From Sphingomonas bisphenolicum (GTDB lineage Bacteria > Pseudomonadota > Alphaproteobacteria > Sphingomonadales > Sphingomonadaceae), in contig NZ_AP018818.1 of assembly GCF_024349785.1 (NCBI RefSeq), positions 434,001 to 498,000 of the forward strand: DNA of 64,000 bases. The letters run 5' to 3'. The stretch's first letter is position 1. Each line of letters starts with the position of its first letter. Below the pieces are notes generated by a model, which saw only the letters and a program-made list of their open reading frames with translations, was not told where the DNA came from and ran no database searches. Positions 18,113 to 26,790 of this stretch are shown piece by piece. The position numbers and the translations under genes are program-made.

Positions 18113-19747
18113 TCATGCAAGTTCGAAACCCTCATAGCCGCTATAGGCGACCTCCTCGCAACGCTTGCGATATTCCGGGCCACCACCGACATAGACGAGG
18201 GTGCGACGCACGGTGGTGCCATCCGGCTTGTGCGTCACCTTCACCCACCAGGCATTGGTGTCGGCCATCAGCGTCCTGGCAAAGTCCGCATAGACCGCGT
18301 CGGTCCACTGTTTTTCGGCTGCCTGCGAGGGCTGCGAACGGCTATAGTTGCCAGCCTTCATATAGCATAGCATCTGCGTGACCCATTCGGCCTGCAGCGC
18401 GCCGCACACCCCGACATTGCAAAAGGCCGAACCATTGTGCGGGCCGACCAGCGTATAGAAATTTGGAAATCCGCGAGCCTGGAGCCCCAGATAGGTGGAA
18501 GGGCCATCGGCCCAGGCGTCGACCAGACGCAGGCCGTCCTGACCACGGATATCGATCCGGTCGAGCGATCCGGTTATGCCATCGAATCCGGTCGCAAAGA
18601 TGACGACGTCCAGATCATAGATCTGGCCGTCGATCTTTGCGCCGCGTGCGACGAACTCGTCGATGGGCGTCGTCTTTATGTCGACCAGATGGACGTTGGA
18701 CTGGTTGTAGCTTTCATAATAGTTGGTTTCCATGGGCACGCGCTTCGCACCGAATGGATGGTCGACCGGAATGAGCTTTTCGGCCACTTCCGGATCATTG
18801 ACCCGCTGCCTGATCTTGTCGGCGACAAAATCCGCCAATATCTTGTTCGATTCCTTGCTCAGCAACAGGTCGCGAAAGCTGCTCAGCCAGATGCCATAGC
18901 CGGGACGATCATAAAGCATTTCAAAAAATGCGCTTCGCTCCTTTTCCGGGACTTCGGATGTTTTGCGCGTATCGCGATGATAGGGGAAGGCGGTGGGCGT
19001 CGTCTTCACATATTCGAGTATGGTGGGGAAACGCGATTTGATGAGATCCATTTCCGCGTCGCTCAGAGCCGAATTGCCAAGCGGCGTGCACCAGTTGGGC
19101 GTGCGCTGGAAAACGAACAGATCCTGTGCCGTTTCCGCGACGATGGGAATGATCTGGACGCCGGTGGCGCCGGTGCCGATCACGCCGACGCGCTTGCCGG
19201 TAAAGTCGATATCCCTTGGCTTCCCTTCCGCGTCTGTCGGCCAGCGCGACGAATGGAAGGCTTCGCCCCGGAACAGGTCCAGCCCCTTATAATAGGGCAT
19301 GCTGGATGCCGACAGCGGACCGGTGGCCGATATCAGATAGCGGCAGGTCAGATCGGTGCCGTCGTCCAGCCGGACATTCCAGACATTGGTCTCGTCGTCA
19401 TAGTGCGCGGCCAAGACCTTCGTCTTGAACTTGTAGAACCGACGGATGTCCATCTTGTCGGCCGCAGCATTGACGTAACGCAGCATTTCGGGCTGGCCTG
19501 CGAAATTCTCGCTCCATCGCCATTCGGGCATGATGCCCTTGAGCGCGAAATAGCCATAGGCGTAGCTTTCCGTATCCAGTCGGCATCCCGGATAGCGGTT
19601 CCAGTACCAGGTACCGCCGACATCTCCGGCGGCATCGACACCCAATACGCTCATCCCATTCTGGTCGAGCAGATAGGTTTGATAGATGCCGGTGATGCCC
19701 GCACCGATCACGACCGCGTCATAATCGGGATTGCTGATAGTCGGCAT
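18113..19747 (-). CDS. camG: Type I Baeyer-Villiger monooxygenase, OTEMO-like
   Basis: A 544-residue FAD/NADPH monooxygenase. The two Rossmann motifs (G-A-G-I-T-G at 15-20; G-T-G-A-T-G near 190) flank the type I fingerprint F-R-G-x-x-x-H-x-x-x-W-P at 159-170. Length and many segments (W-Y-W-N-R-Y-P-G-C-R-L-D, F-Q-R-T-P-N-W-C-T-P-L-G, G-P-H-N-G-S) match my memory of 2-oxo-delta3-4,5,5-trimethylcyclopentenylacetyl-CoA monooxygenase (545 residues), the second ring-opening enzyme of camphor breakdown. The ATG at 19747 follows CAGGAAAATCACAGGAC; the frame upstream to 19840 overlaps a hairpin. It produces a lactone, hydrolysed spontaneously or by the lactonase at 5020. Confidence 0.85.
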   Translation of the reverse strand: MPTISNPDYDAVVIGAGITGIYQTYLLDQNGMSVLGVDAAGDVGGTWYWNRYPGCRLDTESYAYGYFALKGIMPEWRWSENFAGQPEMLRYVNAAADKMDIRRFYKFKTKVLAAHYDDETNVWNVRLDDGTDLTCRYLISATGPLSASSMPYYKGLDLFRGEAFHSSRWPTDAEGKPRDIDFTGKRVGVIGTGATGVQIIPIVAETAQDLFVFQRTPNWCTPLGNSALSDAEMDLIKSRFPTILEYVKTTPTAFPYHRDTRKTSEVPEKERSAFFEMLYDRPGYGIWLSSFRDLLLSKESNKILADFVADKIRQRVNDPEVAEKLIPVDHPFGAKRVPMETNYYESYNQSNVHLVDIKTTPIDEFVARGAKIDGQIYDLDVVIFATGFDGITGSLDRIDIRGQDGLRLVDAWADGPSTYLGLQARGFPNFYTLVGPHNGSAFCNVGVCGALQAEWVTQMLCYMKAGNYSRSQPSQAAEKQWTDAVYADFARTLMADTNAWWVKVTHKPDGTTVRRTLVYVGGGPEYRKRCEEVAYSGYEGFELA

Positions 19748-19824
19748 GTCCTGTGATTTTCCTGGCGCGAGGGTTGATGGGACGTCGCCGACCGATATGC
19801 GATGGGTGCCTGGACATGGGAGAT

Positions 19825-19855
19825 GGAGGGCAGGGACCATTTCCCCCTGCCCTCC
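19825..19855 (-). terminator. Hairpin downstream of TonB receptor gene
   Basis: GGAGGGCAGGG (19825-19835) pairs with CCCTGCCCTCC (19845-19855), an 11-bp perfect stem with a nine-base loop. It follows the receptor stop at 19867 and precedes the monooxygenase start at 19747, so it probably lowers read-through into the monooxygenase gene rather than ending an operon completely. Confidence 0.6.
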
Positions 19856-19866
19856 AAGATGCGATT

Positions 19867-22221
19867 TCAGAAGCGGTAGGTCACTTCCGCGCCGAACGTC
19901 TGGGGCTCACCCCAGATCGCCGTATTGAAACCGCCGCTGCCGCCTTCGACATAACCCGAATTATAGTAGAATTCGTCGAGCAGGTTCTTGGCATAAGCCG
20001 CGACCGAGAATTTACTGCCCATAACATCGTTCCAGCTCAGCCGGACATCGACGGTTGCATAGCCGGGCAATTTGGTGCGGGGCGTGATCGAGCCTTCATT
20101 GTTGGAGAAATGGGTGGACGTCTGGCCGAACACGTCAGTGCGCAGTTTTACCTTACCGATGTCTTCCGACAGCGGCATGGTGATCTCGGCAAAGACCGAA
20201 CCTGCCCATTTGGGCGCGTCCGAATAGGTATCGAACGGAATGATCGGCCCGCCCAGCGGCGCGAGATCAACGATGTTCTGGGTGAACTTCGCATCGGTAT
20301 AGGCGCCCGATATGCCCAGTTCCAGCCAATCGCTCGGCTTGATGTTCGCGTCGAATTCCACGCCCTGGATGCGCTTTTCGGGCACGTTGACGGTGAAGGC
20401 CGACGGGCCTGCGCCCAGATCGACGAACAGGGAATGCTGGGCGTGTTTCACGATCTGGCGGTAGAGGGCCAGATTGATCCGTGTCGGCATCGACCCCAGA
20501 TAGTCGTTGAACTTGTAGCCCAGTTCGAAGTCGTAGGTGTTTTCGTTGCCGAAGAAGTTGGCATTGTTGAACGGACCGACCGCACCATTGAAACCGCCGG
20601 CGCGGAAGCTGCCACGCTGGGCGAAATAGACCATGTTGCCGGAATTGATCTGATACTGGATATTGAACGTCCAGCTTGGATCATGGAGCTTGGCTTCCTG
20701 TTTGAGAGGCGTGGAGCCGCTGAGATTGAACAGACTTCCCGCCTTCTGGCGAAGGCTCACCGTTTCCCAGCTATAGCGTCCGCCAGCCGTCACGCTCAGC
20801 TTGTCGGTCACAGCATAGGTCAACTGGCCGAATACCGCTTTCGACTCATTCCCGACTTGATAATTATAGGCGATGTCCGCGAGCGGCGTCGGCAGTTCCG
20901 CGCCGACGATGACAGGAATATATTCCTGCTTGGTGGTGTCGGAGTAGAACACGCCGAGGATATATTCAAGACCGCCGGTTTTACCCTGCAACTGCAGCTC
21001 ATTGGAAATCCGCTCGGTCTTGAACACTTCGCCACCGGGAGGGCCGTTGCCGAGACCGGAGCGATTATAGAGGCTCAATGAACCGAAGGGCGAACCTGTC
21101 AGAATGCCCGGCGTGCGCGCGAAGGCATCTGCATAGTTGAAGATGTTCTTGAGCACGACGTCGTCGCCGATTTCCGCCTCGACGGTGTTGGTGATGAACG
21201 CGGTGTGCGCCTTGTGGGGCAGGTCGTAGCTGAGCCAGACCTTATAGGGGTTGGCCTGCTGCCATGCCAGATAGCCCGCCACCGCGCCTGGCCATGTGCC
21301 GTCGCCCCGCGGCCCATCGCCGATCAGCGGCGCGAAGGGACTGTTCGTCCCATACAGCGTGTCGAGCGTGCTGTTGAGGACATAGCCATTATTGACCTCG
21401 CCCACCTTATGATAGGAATAGAGGCCGCCCGCGCCTTCCGAGCCGCCGAAATCGCTATATTGCGCGACGGTCGTCATCTTGAAACCATCCCGCGGCTCGA
21501 GCACGACCGTGATACGACCGGACAGAGAATCGGTATCGCCCAGCGTATTGCCGGTCTTGATATTGCGAATATAACCGTCCTGCTTGTTATAGTCGCCGGC
21601 GACACGGACCTTGATGATATCGGAAACAGGAATGTCCACAGCGCCCTGAACCTGGATATAGTTGCGCTGCCCTCCCTTGACGGTCAGGAAGCCGCCGAAG
21701 TCATCACCAGGCTTGGTGGTTTCGTACAATATTGCGCCTCCGGTCGCATTGCGACCAAACAGCGTTCCTTGCGGCCCCTTGAGCACCTGCACGGAACTAA
21801 AGTCGAAAAAGGCCGTCGACGTGTTGCCTTCGGTTGCCGGCGCTTCGTTGATATAAGTGAGAACGGCGGGGCTTGAGCCGGAAAATGGGTCGAGCGTCTG
21901 GCCACGCAGCGTGAAGTTGAGCTGGTTGGAATTCTGGCCGCTCTTGACCACCAGGCCGGGGACCAGAGCCGCAAGGTCCTGCTCGCTGGCCACGTTGCGC
22001 GACTGAAGCGTATCGGCATTGAACGCCGAGACCGCGACCGGAACCTTGGACAGGGATTGTTCCCGCCGTTGCGCGGTGACGACGATGTCGGCCGGGGACG
22101 CGATTTTTTCGTTGCTCTGACCTTCGTCCCCTGCCCCCGGGGCATCCTGGCCAAATGCAGGCACCGCAGCCAACAGCCCTATAGTGGCAATGCCGCAAGC
22201 CAATTGTCGCTTACCATTCAT
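19867..22221 (-). CDS. TonB-dependent outer-membrane receptor
   Basis: A 784-residue receptor with a signal peptide (hydrophobic residues 7-24, cleavage near A-F-G-Q-D), a plug starting at D-I-V-V-T-A-Q-R-R-E-Q-S (a TonB-box-like stretch), V-L-K-G-P-Q-G-T-L-F-G-R-N-A-T-G-G-A typical of this family, and a C-terminal Phe (T-Y-R-F) closing the 22-strand barrel. It imports a ligand across the outer membrane using TonB energy. A CTAAC-N4-ATTAG site is 51 bp upstream, placing it in the terpenoid regulon; it probably handles the hydrophobic substrate of that pathway. Confidence 0.9.
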   Translation of the reverse strand: MNGKRQLACGIATIGLLAAVPAFGQDAPGAGDEGQSNEKIASPADIVVTAQRREQSLSKVPVAVSAFNADTLQSRNVASEQDLAALVPGLVVKSGQNSNQLNFTLRGQTLDPFSGSSPAVLTYINEAPATEGNTSTAFFDFSSVQVLKGPQGTLFGRNATGGAILYETTKPGDDFGGFLTVKGGQRNYIQVQGAVDIPVSDIIKVRVAGDYNKQDGYIRNIKTGNTLGDTDSLSGRITVVLEPRDGFKMTTVAQYSDFGGSEGAGGLYSYHKVGEVNNGYVLNSTLDTLYGTNSPFAPLIGDGPRGDGTWPGAVAGYLAWQQANPYKVWLSYDLPHKAHTAFITNTVEAEIGDDVVLKNIFNYADAFARTPGILTGSPFGSLSLYNRSGLGNGPPGGEVFKTERISNELQLQGKTGGLEYILGVFYSDTTKQEYIPVIVGAELPTPLADIAYNYQVGNESKAVFGQLTYAVTDKLSVTAGGRYSWETVSLRQKAGSLFNLSGSTPLKQEAKLHDPSWTFNIQYQINSGNMVYFAQRGSFRAGGFNGAVGPFNNANFFGNENTYDFELGYKFNDYLGSMPTRINLALYRQIVKHAQHSLFVDLGAGPSAFTVNVPEKRIQGVEFDANIKPSDWLELGISGAYTDAKFTQNIVDLAPLGGPIIPFDTYSDAPKWAGSVFAEITMPLSEDIGKVKLRTDVFGQTSTHFSNNEGSITPRTKLPGYATVDVRLSWNDVMGSKFSVAAYAKNLLDEFYYNSGYVEGGSGGFNTAIWGEPQTFGAEVTYRF

Positions 22222-23030
22222 GACGCTCTCCCATTTTGCCGTGCCCGTCCAGGCATCTTTGAGAACCTCAAACTAACTTTGATTAGGCAAATGTCAACCG
22301 GCAAGCGTGGCCAGCGGCGGTTTATGCACGCAAATGGGAAAGTACGGGCCGTCCGCTACACTGATATCTATATTTTATCGTTTTTTAACAGATATTTATA
22401 GAATTATCATTTCCAGTAAATCCTTCTTTGATTTTCGAACGAGCGAGGATTTCCGCATACCCACATGTCTTGCAAAACAAATATAAATTAGGTTGTATTG
22501 AGAGGAGTCGTCGGGGGCTGCGCCGGCTTCACGGCGGAGTGCAAGGGCAAGAGCATCAGATGCCTGTCCGGCGAGATGGCGTTGCGACGGATCCGATAGC
22601 CGCTTCCGCTCGGCCGCGTCCGCGGCCAGACCCTGCTGCGGATCGAACATAGCTTGGCGATTCTCGCCCGATGGTCCGGCCCCACCTGACGACAGGCCCA
22701 AGGCAGCGCAAGCGGGCGCGCGTCGGCGATGCCTCAATGGGGCGAGGCCACTCATCACCCCATCCTCGCCTTCCGAGCAGAAGGACTGGTCATGGCGCCG
22801 CGGCGCTATTTGCTGCTGAAATTTATGTCGCCCGCATCTGCAAGCGCCGGATCGATGTAAACCGCCCCATACCATTGCCCATCGGGATCAGGCGCCTAGC
22901 CCGCTGCAAGCCTCTGGAGCAGGATCATCACAAACACGCCAGTGGCGCAGCCAAGCAGGAAACTGGGCGAGTCACGCATGGTGAAGCGGATGACGCGCGG
23001 GCCGGGTCGCGATCTCCATGACCGCGCCGG
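22222..23030. other. Gene-poor gap of about 800 bp
   Basis: The first 70 bp hold the receptor promoter and the operator at 22273. A second palindrome-like site (CAAAT-N4-ATTAG) is at 22478-22491, without an obvious gene behind it. Open frames such as 22396-22875 (minus) are Arg/Ala-rich and match nothing I know. A 27-codon frame at 22896-22979 (minus) encodes a short hydrophobic peptide (F-L-L-G-C-A-T-G-V-F-V-M-I-L-L) with no ribosome site; it may be the tail of a decayed membrane gene. I cannot support a gene here. Confidence 0.5.
22273..22286. promoter_or_regulatory. Terpenoid-block operator (one mismatch)
   Basis: CTAACTTTGATTAG has one arm base different from CTAAT-N4-ATTAG. It lies 51 bp upstream of the TonB receptor start at 22221 and ties the receptor to the left block. 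Confidence 0.6.
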
Positions 23031-23897
23031 TCAGGCGACGATCGCGGGATGGGCTATGCGCGGATCGCCCAGCATCGCCCGATAGGATGGCGGGGTACGC
23101 CCGCCGCTTTCGGTGATGCCGTAGCGCGCGGCGATTTCGGCGGTGATGAAGGTCTGGCCGTTGAGTGCATCGCGGTCCGGATCGTCATGGATCGCCGCAA
23201 TCACCCGCCCGTTAAACTCGGGCGTTTCAGCGTCCGCCATGAATTTTGCATATTGGTCTGGATGATCGGACAGGGTCTGGGCGCTGCGCTCGGTCAGCAG
23301 CGGCCCCATCCATAGCGCGACCGCGGTGACGCCGGTGTCGCGGAAATCCACGCCCATGTCGGCGGCAAATTTGTCCACGCCCGCCTTCTGCGCGCCATAG
23401 GCCGCGCCATGCATATAGCAGACCGAGCCGAAGGAGGAGGTGAAGGCGATCAGTCCGCTGTTCGCCGGCACCATCATCCGCGCCGCGTGCCAGCTCGCCA
23501 GATAATGGGAGCGCAGCCCGACATCGAGAATGCCGACCAGATCGGTCGATTTTTCCCAGAAAGGGCCAGGCTTGACGAGGTCGTCGTGCAGCGCCGCGAC
23601 GTTGTTGACGAGGATGTCGAGGCGGCCGCTTTCCTGCGCGACGCGATCGAACAGCGCGGCGATCGCGGCGGCATCGCCATGATCGACCTGCACCGCCCTG
23701 CCCTCGCCCCCGGCCGCATCCACCTGCGCAGCCGTCGCGCCGATCGTGCCGGGCAAGGGCGCCTGCCCGTCGCGCACGGTGCGGCCGGTCACATACACGC
23801 GATAGCCCGCCCCCCCCAATGCCACTGCGATCCCGCGGCCCGCACCCCGGCTGGCGCCGGTGACGATCGCCACCGGACGTTCACTCCGTTCCATCAT
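23031..23897 (-). CDS. SDR family oxidoreductase, DHRS1-like
   Basis: A 288-residue SDR longer than the classical type, with T-G-A-S-R-G-A-G-R-G-I at 14-24 and Y-V-T-G-R-T, a basic residue suggesting NADP. It also has N-N-V-A, S-S-F-G and Y-G-A-Q-K, followed by a tail ending P-S-Y-R-A-M-L-G-D-P. The same tail and layout occur in the SDR at 40362-41234, so the two are paralogs. It lies 8 bp downstream of the Rieske oxygenase gene in a two-gene unit. The start ATG follows GGAGAGC. A keto or hydroxy group on the steroid nucleus is the likely target; the position is unknown. Confidence 0.8.
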   Translation of the reverse strand: MMERSERPVAIVTGASRGAGRGIAVALGGAGYRVYVTGRTVRDGQAPLPGTIGATAAQVDAAGGEGRAVQVDHGDAAAIAALFDRVAQESGRLDILVNNVAALHDDLVKPGPFWEKSTDLVGILDVGLRSHYLASWHAARMMVPANSGLIAFTSSFGSVCYMHGAAYGAQKAGVDKFAADMGVDFRDTGVTAVALWMGPLLTERSAQTLSDHPDQYAKFMADAETPEFNGRVIAAIHDDPDRDALNGQTFITAEIAARYGITESGGRTPPSYRAMLGDPRIAHPAIVA

Positions 23898-23905
23898 GCT
23901 CTCCT

Positions 23906-24985
23906 TCAGGCCGCGGCGCTGGACTTGCGCTTGTCGAGCGTCACATAGAGGCCGTTGGTGCGCTTGTGCGCGTCCGGCGCCTGGTCGCGCGGGTTGTAGA
24001 ATTGCTTGTACCAGAGGCGAACCTTGCCATAGGGGCCGTCATTGGGAACCACCAACGGGTTGAGGCAGGCGCGCTTGTTCTGCCAGATTTCCACATCCTG
24101 CGCGAAGGCGAGACGGCTGCCCTCCTGATATTCCAGCGCGGCTGCGCGCAGATCGTCGGTGATCGGCGCGGAGCCGTCATTCACCTGCACCATCAACCCG
24201 TGCCAGACGCGGATCTTGCCATCCTCGATCGGGGTATGGGTGATCATGATGAAGCTGTTGAACGCACCCTCCATCTCCGACTGCAGGATCGACGGACCGG
24301 CATACCAGGTATCGAGGGTCAGCACGTCCTCGGGATTGAGTGTCAATGTCCGATGTCCGGCGGCATAATATTGATGAACGACATGGTCCTTGAACTCATT
24401 GGCGAAGTAGACGAAGTCCTTGGCGCCATGGATCGGGACAAAATGGCCATAGTCGGCCATATTGTCGACCACTTCGATCGGGTGGATGTCGAGGTCGCCC
24501 ATATAGTCGACCTTCCAATGGACCCAGCCGGGCTGGTCCCAATGGCCGCCAAAGTCAGGCAGATCGAAATCGGGCTCCAGCCCTTCGGGATCATGCCACA
24601 GCCACAATATGCCCGCGCGCTCGATCACCGGAAAGCTTTTGAGCTTCGCCGCCTTGGGCACGAAGTCGGAATAGGGGATATGGTTGCACTGGCCATCGGG
24701 GCCGTAGCGCCAGCCGTGGAAAGGGCAGCGGATCGATTCGCCCTCCACCTGCTCGCCGTCGCGCACGATATAGCTGGTCGTGTTCTTCGCCAGATGCGCG
24801 CCCATATGCGGGCAATAGGCCTCCACCACATAGGGCTGGCCGCTTTGCCCGCGATACAGGACCAGATCCTGCCCGAAATAGCGGATCGCGCTGGGCGTCG
24901 ATGACGCCTCCGCGCTTTCGCCGATCATGAACCAGCCGCGTGGGAAGTCATATTCACCCAGACGATAATCCGACGACGTAGCCAT
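23906..24985 (-). CDS. Rieske non-heme iron oxygenase, KshA-like
   Basis: A 359-residue oxygenase component. The Rieske [2Fe-2S] ligands are Cys58-x-His60 and Cys87-x-x-His90; the mononuclear iron motif is D-x-x-H-x-x-x-x-H with His181 and His186. The layout (C-P-H-M-G-A-H-L, R-C-P-F-H-G-W-R-Y) is that of 3-ketosteroid 9-alpha-hydroxylase oxygenases and related cholesterol-desaturase-like enzymes. The ATG at 24985 follows GAGAGGATATATAT. No reductase (KshB) is adjacent. A second KshA-like protein is at 36695; which of them attacks C9 and which another carbon cannot be told from sequence alone. Confidence 0.85.
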   Translation of the reverse strand: MATSSDYRLGEYDFPRGWFMIGESAEASSTPSAIRYFGQDLVLYRGQSGQPYVVEAYCPHMGAHLAKNTTSYIVRDGEQVEGESIRCPFHGWRYGPDGQCNHIPYSDFVPKAAKLKSFPVIERAGILWLWHDPEGLEPDFDLPDFGGHWDQPGWVHWKVDYMGDLDIHPIEVVDNMADYGHFVPIHGAKDFVYFANEFKDHVVHQYYAAGHRTLTLNPEDVLTLDTWYAGPSILQSEMEGAFNSFIMITHTPIEDGKIRVWHGLMVQVNDGSAPITDDLRAAALEYQEGSRLAFAQDVEIWQNKRACLNPLVVPNDGPYGKVRLWYKQFYNPRDQAPDAHKRTNGLYVTLDKRKSSAAA

Positions 24986-25062
24986 ATATATATCCTCTCG
25001 CTCCGCATCCTGTAGCACGGATGGTCCCCGCACGCCATAGCGAATGGCGCGTCATCGTCGCC

Positions 25063-25126
25063 ATATCCGCAATCATTCTACGCAAAGTACAATTATAAAT
25101 TCAATATAGTTATTGATTGCGGATAT
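25063..25126. promoter_or_regulatory. 13-bp perfect inverted repeat in divergent promoter region
   Basis: ATATCCGCAATCA (25063-25075) and TGATTGCGGATAT (25114-25126) are perfect inverted copies 38 bp apart, between the Rieske gene (start 24985) and the SDR operon (start 25225). Each contains a half-site like TGCGGA seen in the operator at 32036, but pointing outwards. An additional ACGCA half-site is at 25080-25084. This may be a looping or two-dimer version of the steroid operator. Confidence 0.5.
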
Positions 25127-25224
25127 AATTGCCGGATATGTCCTGCGTCAACCCGACAGGGAAATGCCCTGCGACAACCGAACGGGCGAGAACCCCGCGG
25201 ACCCGGCAGGAAAAGGAGAGAGAG

Positions 25225-26013
25225 ATGCTGCTGCAAGACAAGGTGGTGATCGTCAGTGGCGTAGGCCCTGGCATGGGGCAGGCGCTCGCACGGATCGCAG
25301 CGGCCGAAGGCGCCAGCGTCATACTTGCGGCCCGCAACGCGGCGTTCCTGGAGCAGGTTCGCGCCGACATCGTGGCTGACGGTGGCCAGGCCATCGCCGT
25401 CGCCTGCGACGTCGCCGACGCGGCCCAGTGCACCGCGCTGGCCGAACGCGCCGCAGCGGCCTTTGGCGGCCGTGTCGATGGGCTGGTAAACAGCGCTTAT
25501 TATCATGGCGACTGGAGCTTCATCGCCAATGCCGATCCCGCCGACATGGCCAAGGCGTTCGACGTCAATTGTCTGGGCGCGCTGCGGCTGACGCAGGCCT
25601 GCACCCCCTATTTGCGCGACGGCGGCGCGGTGGTGAACGTGTCCACCATGGCGACGGTGCGCCCCTTTGGCGGCGAGCATGGCATGGAGATGGGTTATGC
25701 GGTGGCGAAGGGCGCGCTCAATACGCTGACCAAATATATGGCGAGCGACCTTGGCCGCGTCGGCATCCGGGTCAATACCTGCCGCATGGGCTGGATCCAT
25801 GGCGCACCGGTGGAGCAGCATATCCAGACGCAGGTCGATGCGGGGCAAGCGCGCGACGCAGTGGTCGCGGGGATCACGCGCGACATCCCGATCGGCATCA
25901 TTCCGCCGGAGGACGATTGCGCGCGCGCGGTGCTGATGATGATTTCCGACTATGCGCGGGTCGTCAGCGGCGCGACGCTCGACGTCAATGGCGGCCACTG
26001 GATGGCGCCGTGA
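25225..26013 (+). CDS. SDR family oxidoreductase
   Basis: A 262-residue SDR with an unusual cofactor loop S-G-V-G-P-G-M-G and V-N-S-A-Y-Y in place of the NNAG motif, but with catalytic S...Y-A-V-A-K kept. The end reads D-V-N-G-G-H-W-M. The ATG at 25225 follows AAAAGGAGAGAG. Its stop overlaps the GTG start of the next SDR by four bases, so the two are translationally coupled. In a steroid cluster it is a candidate hydroxysteroid dehydrogenase; the odd motifs set it apart from the other SDRs here. Confidence 0.82.
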   Translation: MLLQDKVVIVSGVGPGMGQALARIAAAEGASVILAARNAAFLEQVRADIVADGGQAIAVACDVADAAQCTALAERAAAAFGGRVDGLVNSAYYHGDWSFIANADPADMAKAFDVNCLGALRLTQACTPYLRDGGAVVNVSTMATVRPFGGEHGMEMGYAVAKGALNTLTKYMASDLGRVGIRVNTCRMGWIHGAPVEQHIQTQVDAGQARDAVVAGITRDIPIGIIPPEDDCARAVLMMISDYARVVSGATLDVNGGHWMAP

Positions 26014-26762
26014 CCCCGCGCTTCGCCGGCAAGTCCGCGATCGTGACCGGGGCGGCGTCCGGGATCGGCCTGGCGGTCGCCAAGCGGCTGGCGGCGGAGG
26101 GCGCGCAGGTGGTGATCGGCGACCGCAATGTCGAGGGATTGGAAGCGGCCGCGCATGACATCGGCAACGCGGCTACTGCTGTCGCACTCGATGTCGCGGA
26201 TGCAGCGTCCTGCCGGGCGATGGTCGACCGGGCGGTGGCGCTGAACGGCGGGCTGGACGTGCTGTGCAATATCGCCGGCATATTGGATTTCGGCCGGCTG
26301 GCGGACGTGGACGAAGGCCGCTGGGACCGGGTGATCGCGATCAATTTGAGCGGCGTCTATCATATGGCGCGCGCGGCGATGCCGCATCTGGTCGAGCGGC
26401 GCGGGACGATCGTCAACATGGCGTCGGCGGCGGGTCTGGTCGGCGTGCCGTTCAACGCGGCCTATAGCGCGTCGAAACATGGCGTTATCGGCCTGACCAA
26501 GGCGCTGGCGCTGGAATTTTCGAAGGAAGGCGTGCGGGTCAACGCCGTCTGCCCCACCGGGGTCAAGACGCCGATGGTCGCGCAGGCGTCCCGTGCGGAC
26601 ATCGACTGGTCGATGGTGATGCGCGCCGCGCCCTGGCTGGACGACGGCGCGCTGTGCGACCCGGAGGATATTGCCGATGCCGTCGCCTTCCTTGCGTCGC
26701 ACGAGGCGAAACGGATCACCGGCACGGCGCTGGCCGTCGATGGCGGCCAGACCGCCGGCTAA
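26010..26762 (+). CDS. Short-chain dehydrogenase/reductase
   Basis: A 250-residue classical SDR: T-G-A-A-S-G-I-G near residue 13, G-D-R-N after strand two, N-I-A-G in place of the standard NNAG, S-A...Y-S-A-S-K and A-V-D-G-G-Q. I place the start at GTG 26010, which overlaps the TGA of the previous gene (GTGA); the open frame reaching back to 25428 is antisense-like within that gene. Two coupled SDRs suggest successive oxidation of two hydroxyls or epimerisation of one through a ketone. Confidence 0.82.
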   Translation: MTPRFAGKSAIVTGAASGIGLAVAKRLAAEGAQVVIGDRNVEGLEAAAHDIGNAATAVALDVADAASCRAMVDRAVALNGGLDVLCNIAGILDFGRLADVDEGRWDRVIAINLSGVYHMARAAMPHLVERRGTIVNMASAAGLVGVPFNAAYSASKHGVIGLTKALALEFSKEGVRVNAVCPTGVKTPMVAQASRADIDWSMVMRAAPWLDDGALCDPEDIADAVAFLASHEAKRITGTALAVDGGQTAG

Positions 26763-26790
26763 ACCCAAGATGAGTCAGGAGAAGACGGAA

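Noticed and set aside
18437..21081. Long plus-strand frames (439 and 442 codons) opposite the Baeyer-Villiger and TonB receptor genes
   Set aside because: Shadow frames; the minus-strand proteins carry complete fingerprints and ribosome sites.
22396..22875. A 159-codon minus-strand frame in the gap after the TonB receptor
   Set aside because: Low-complexity Arg/Ala/Ser-rich composition, no ribosome site and no resemblance to a known family.
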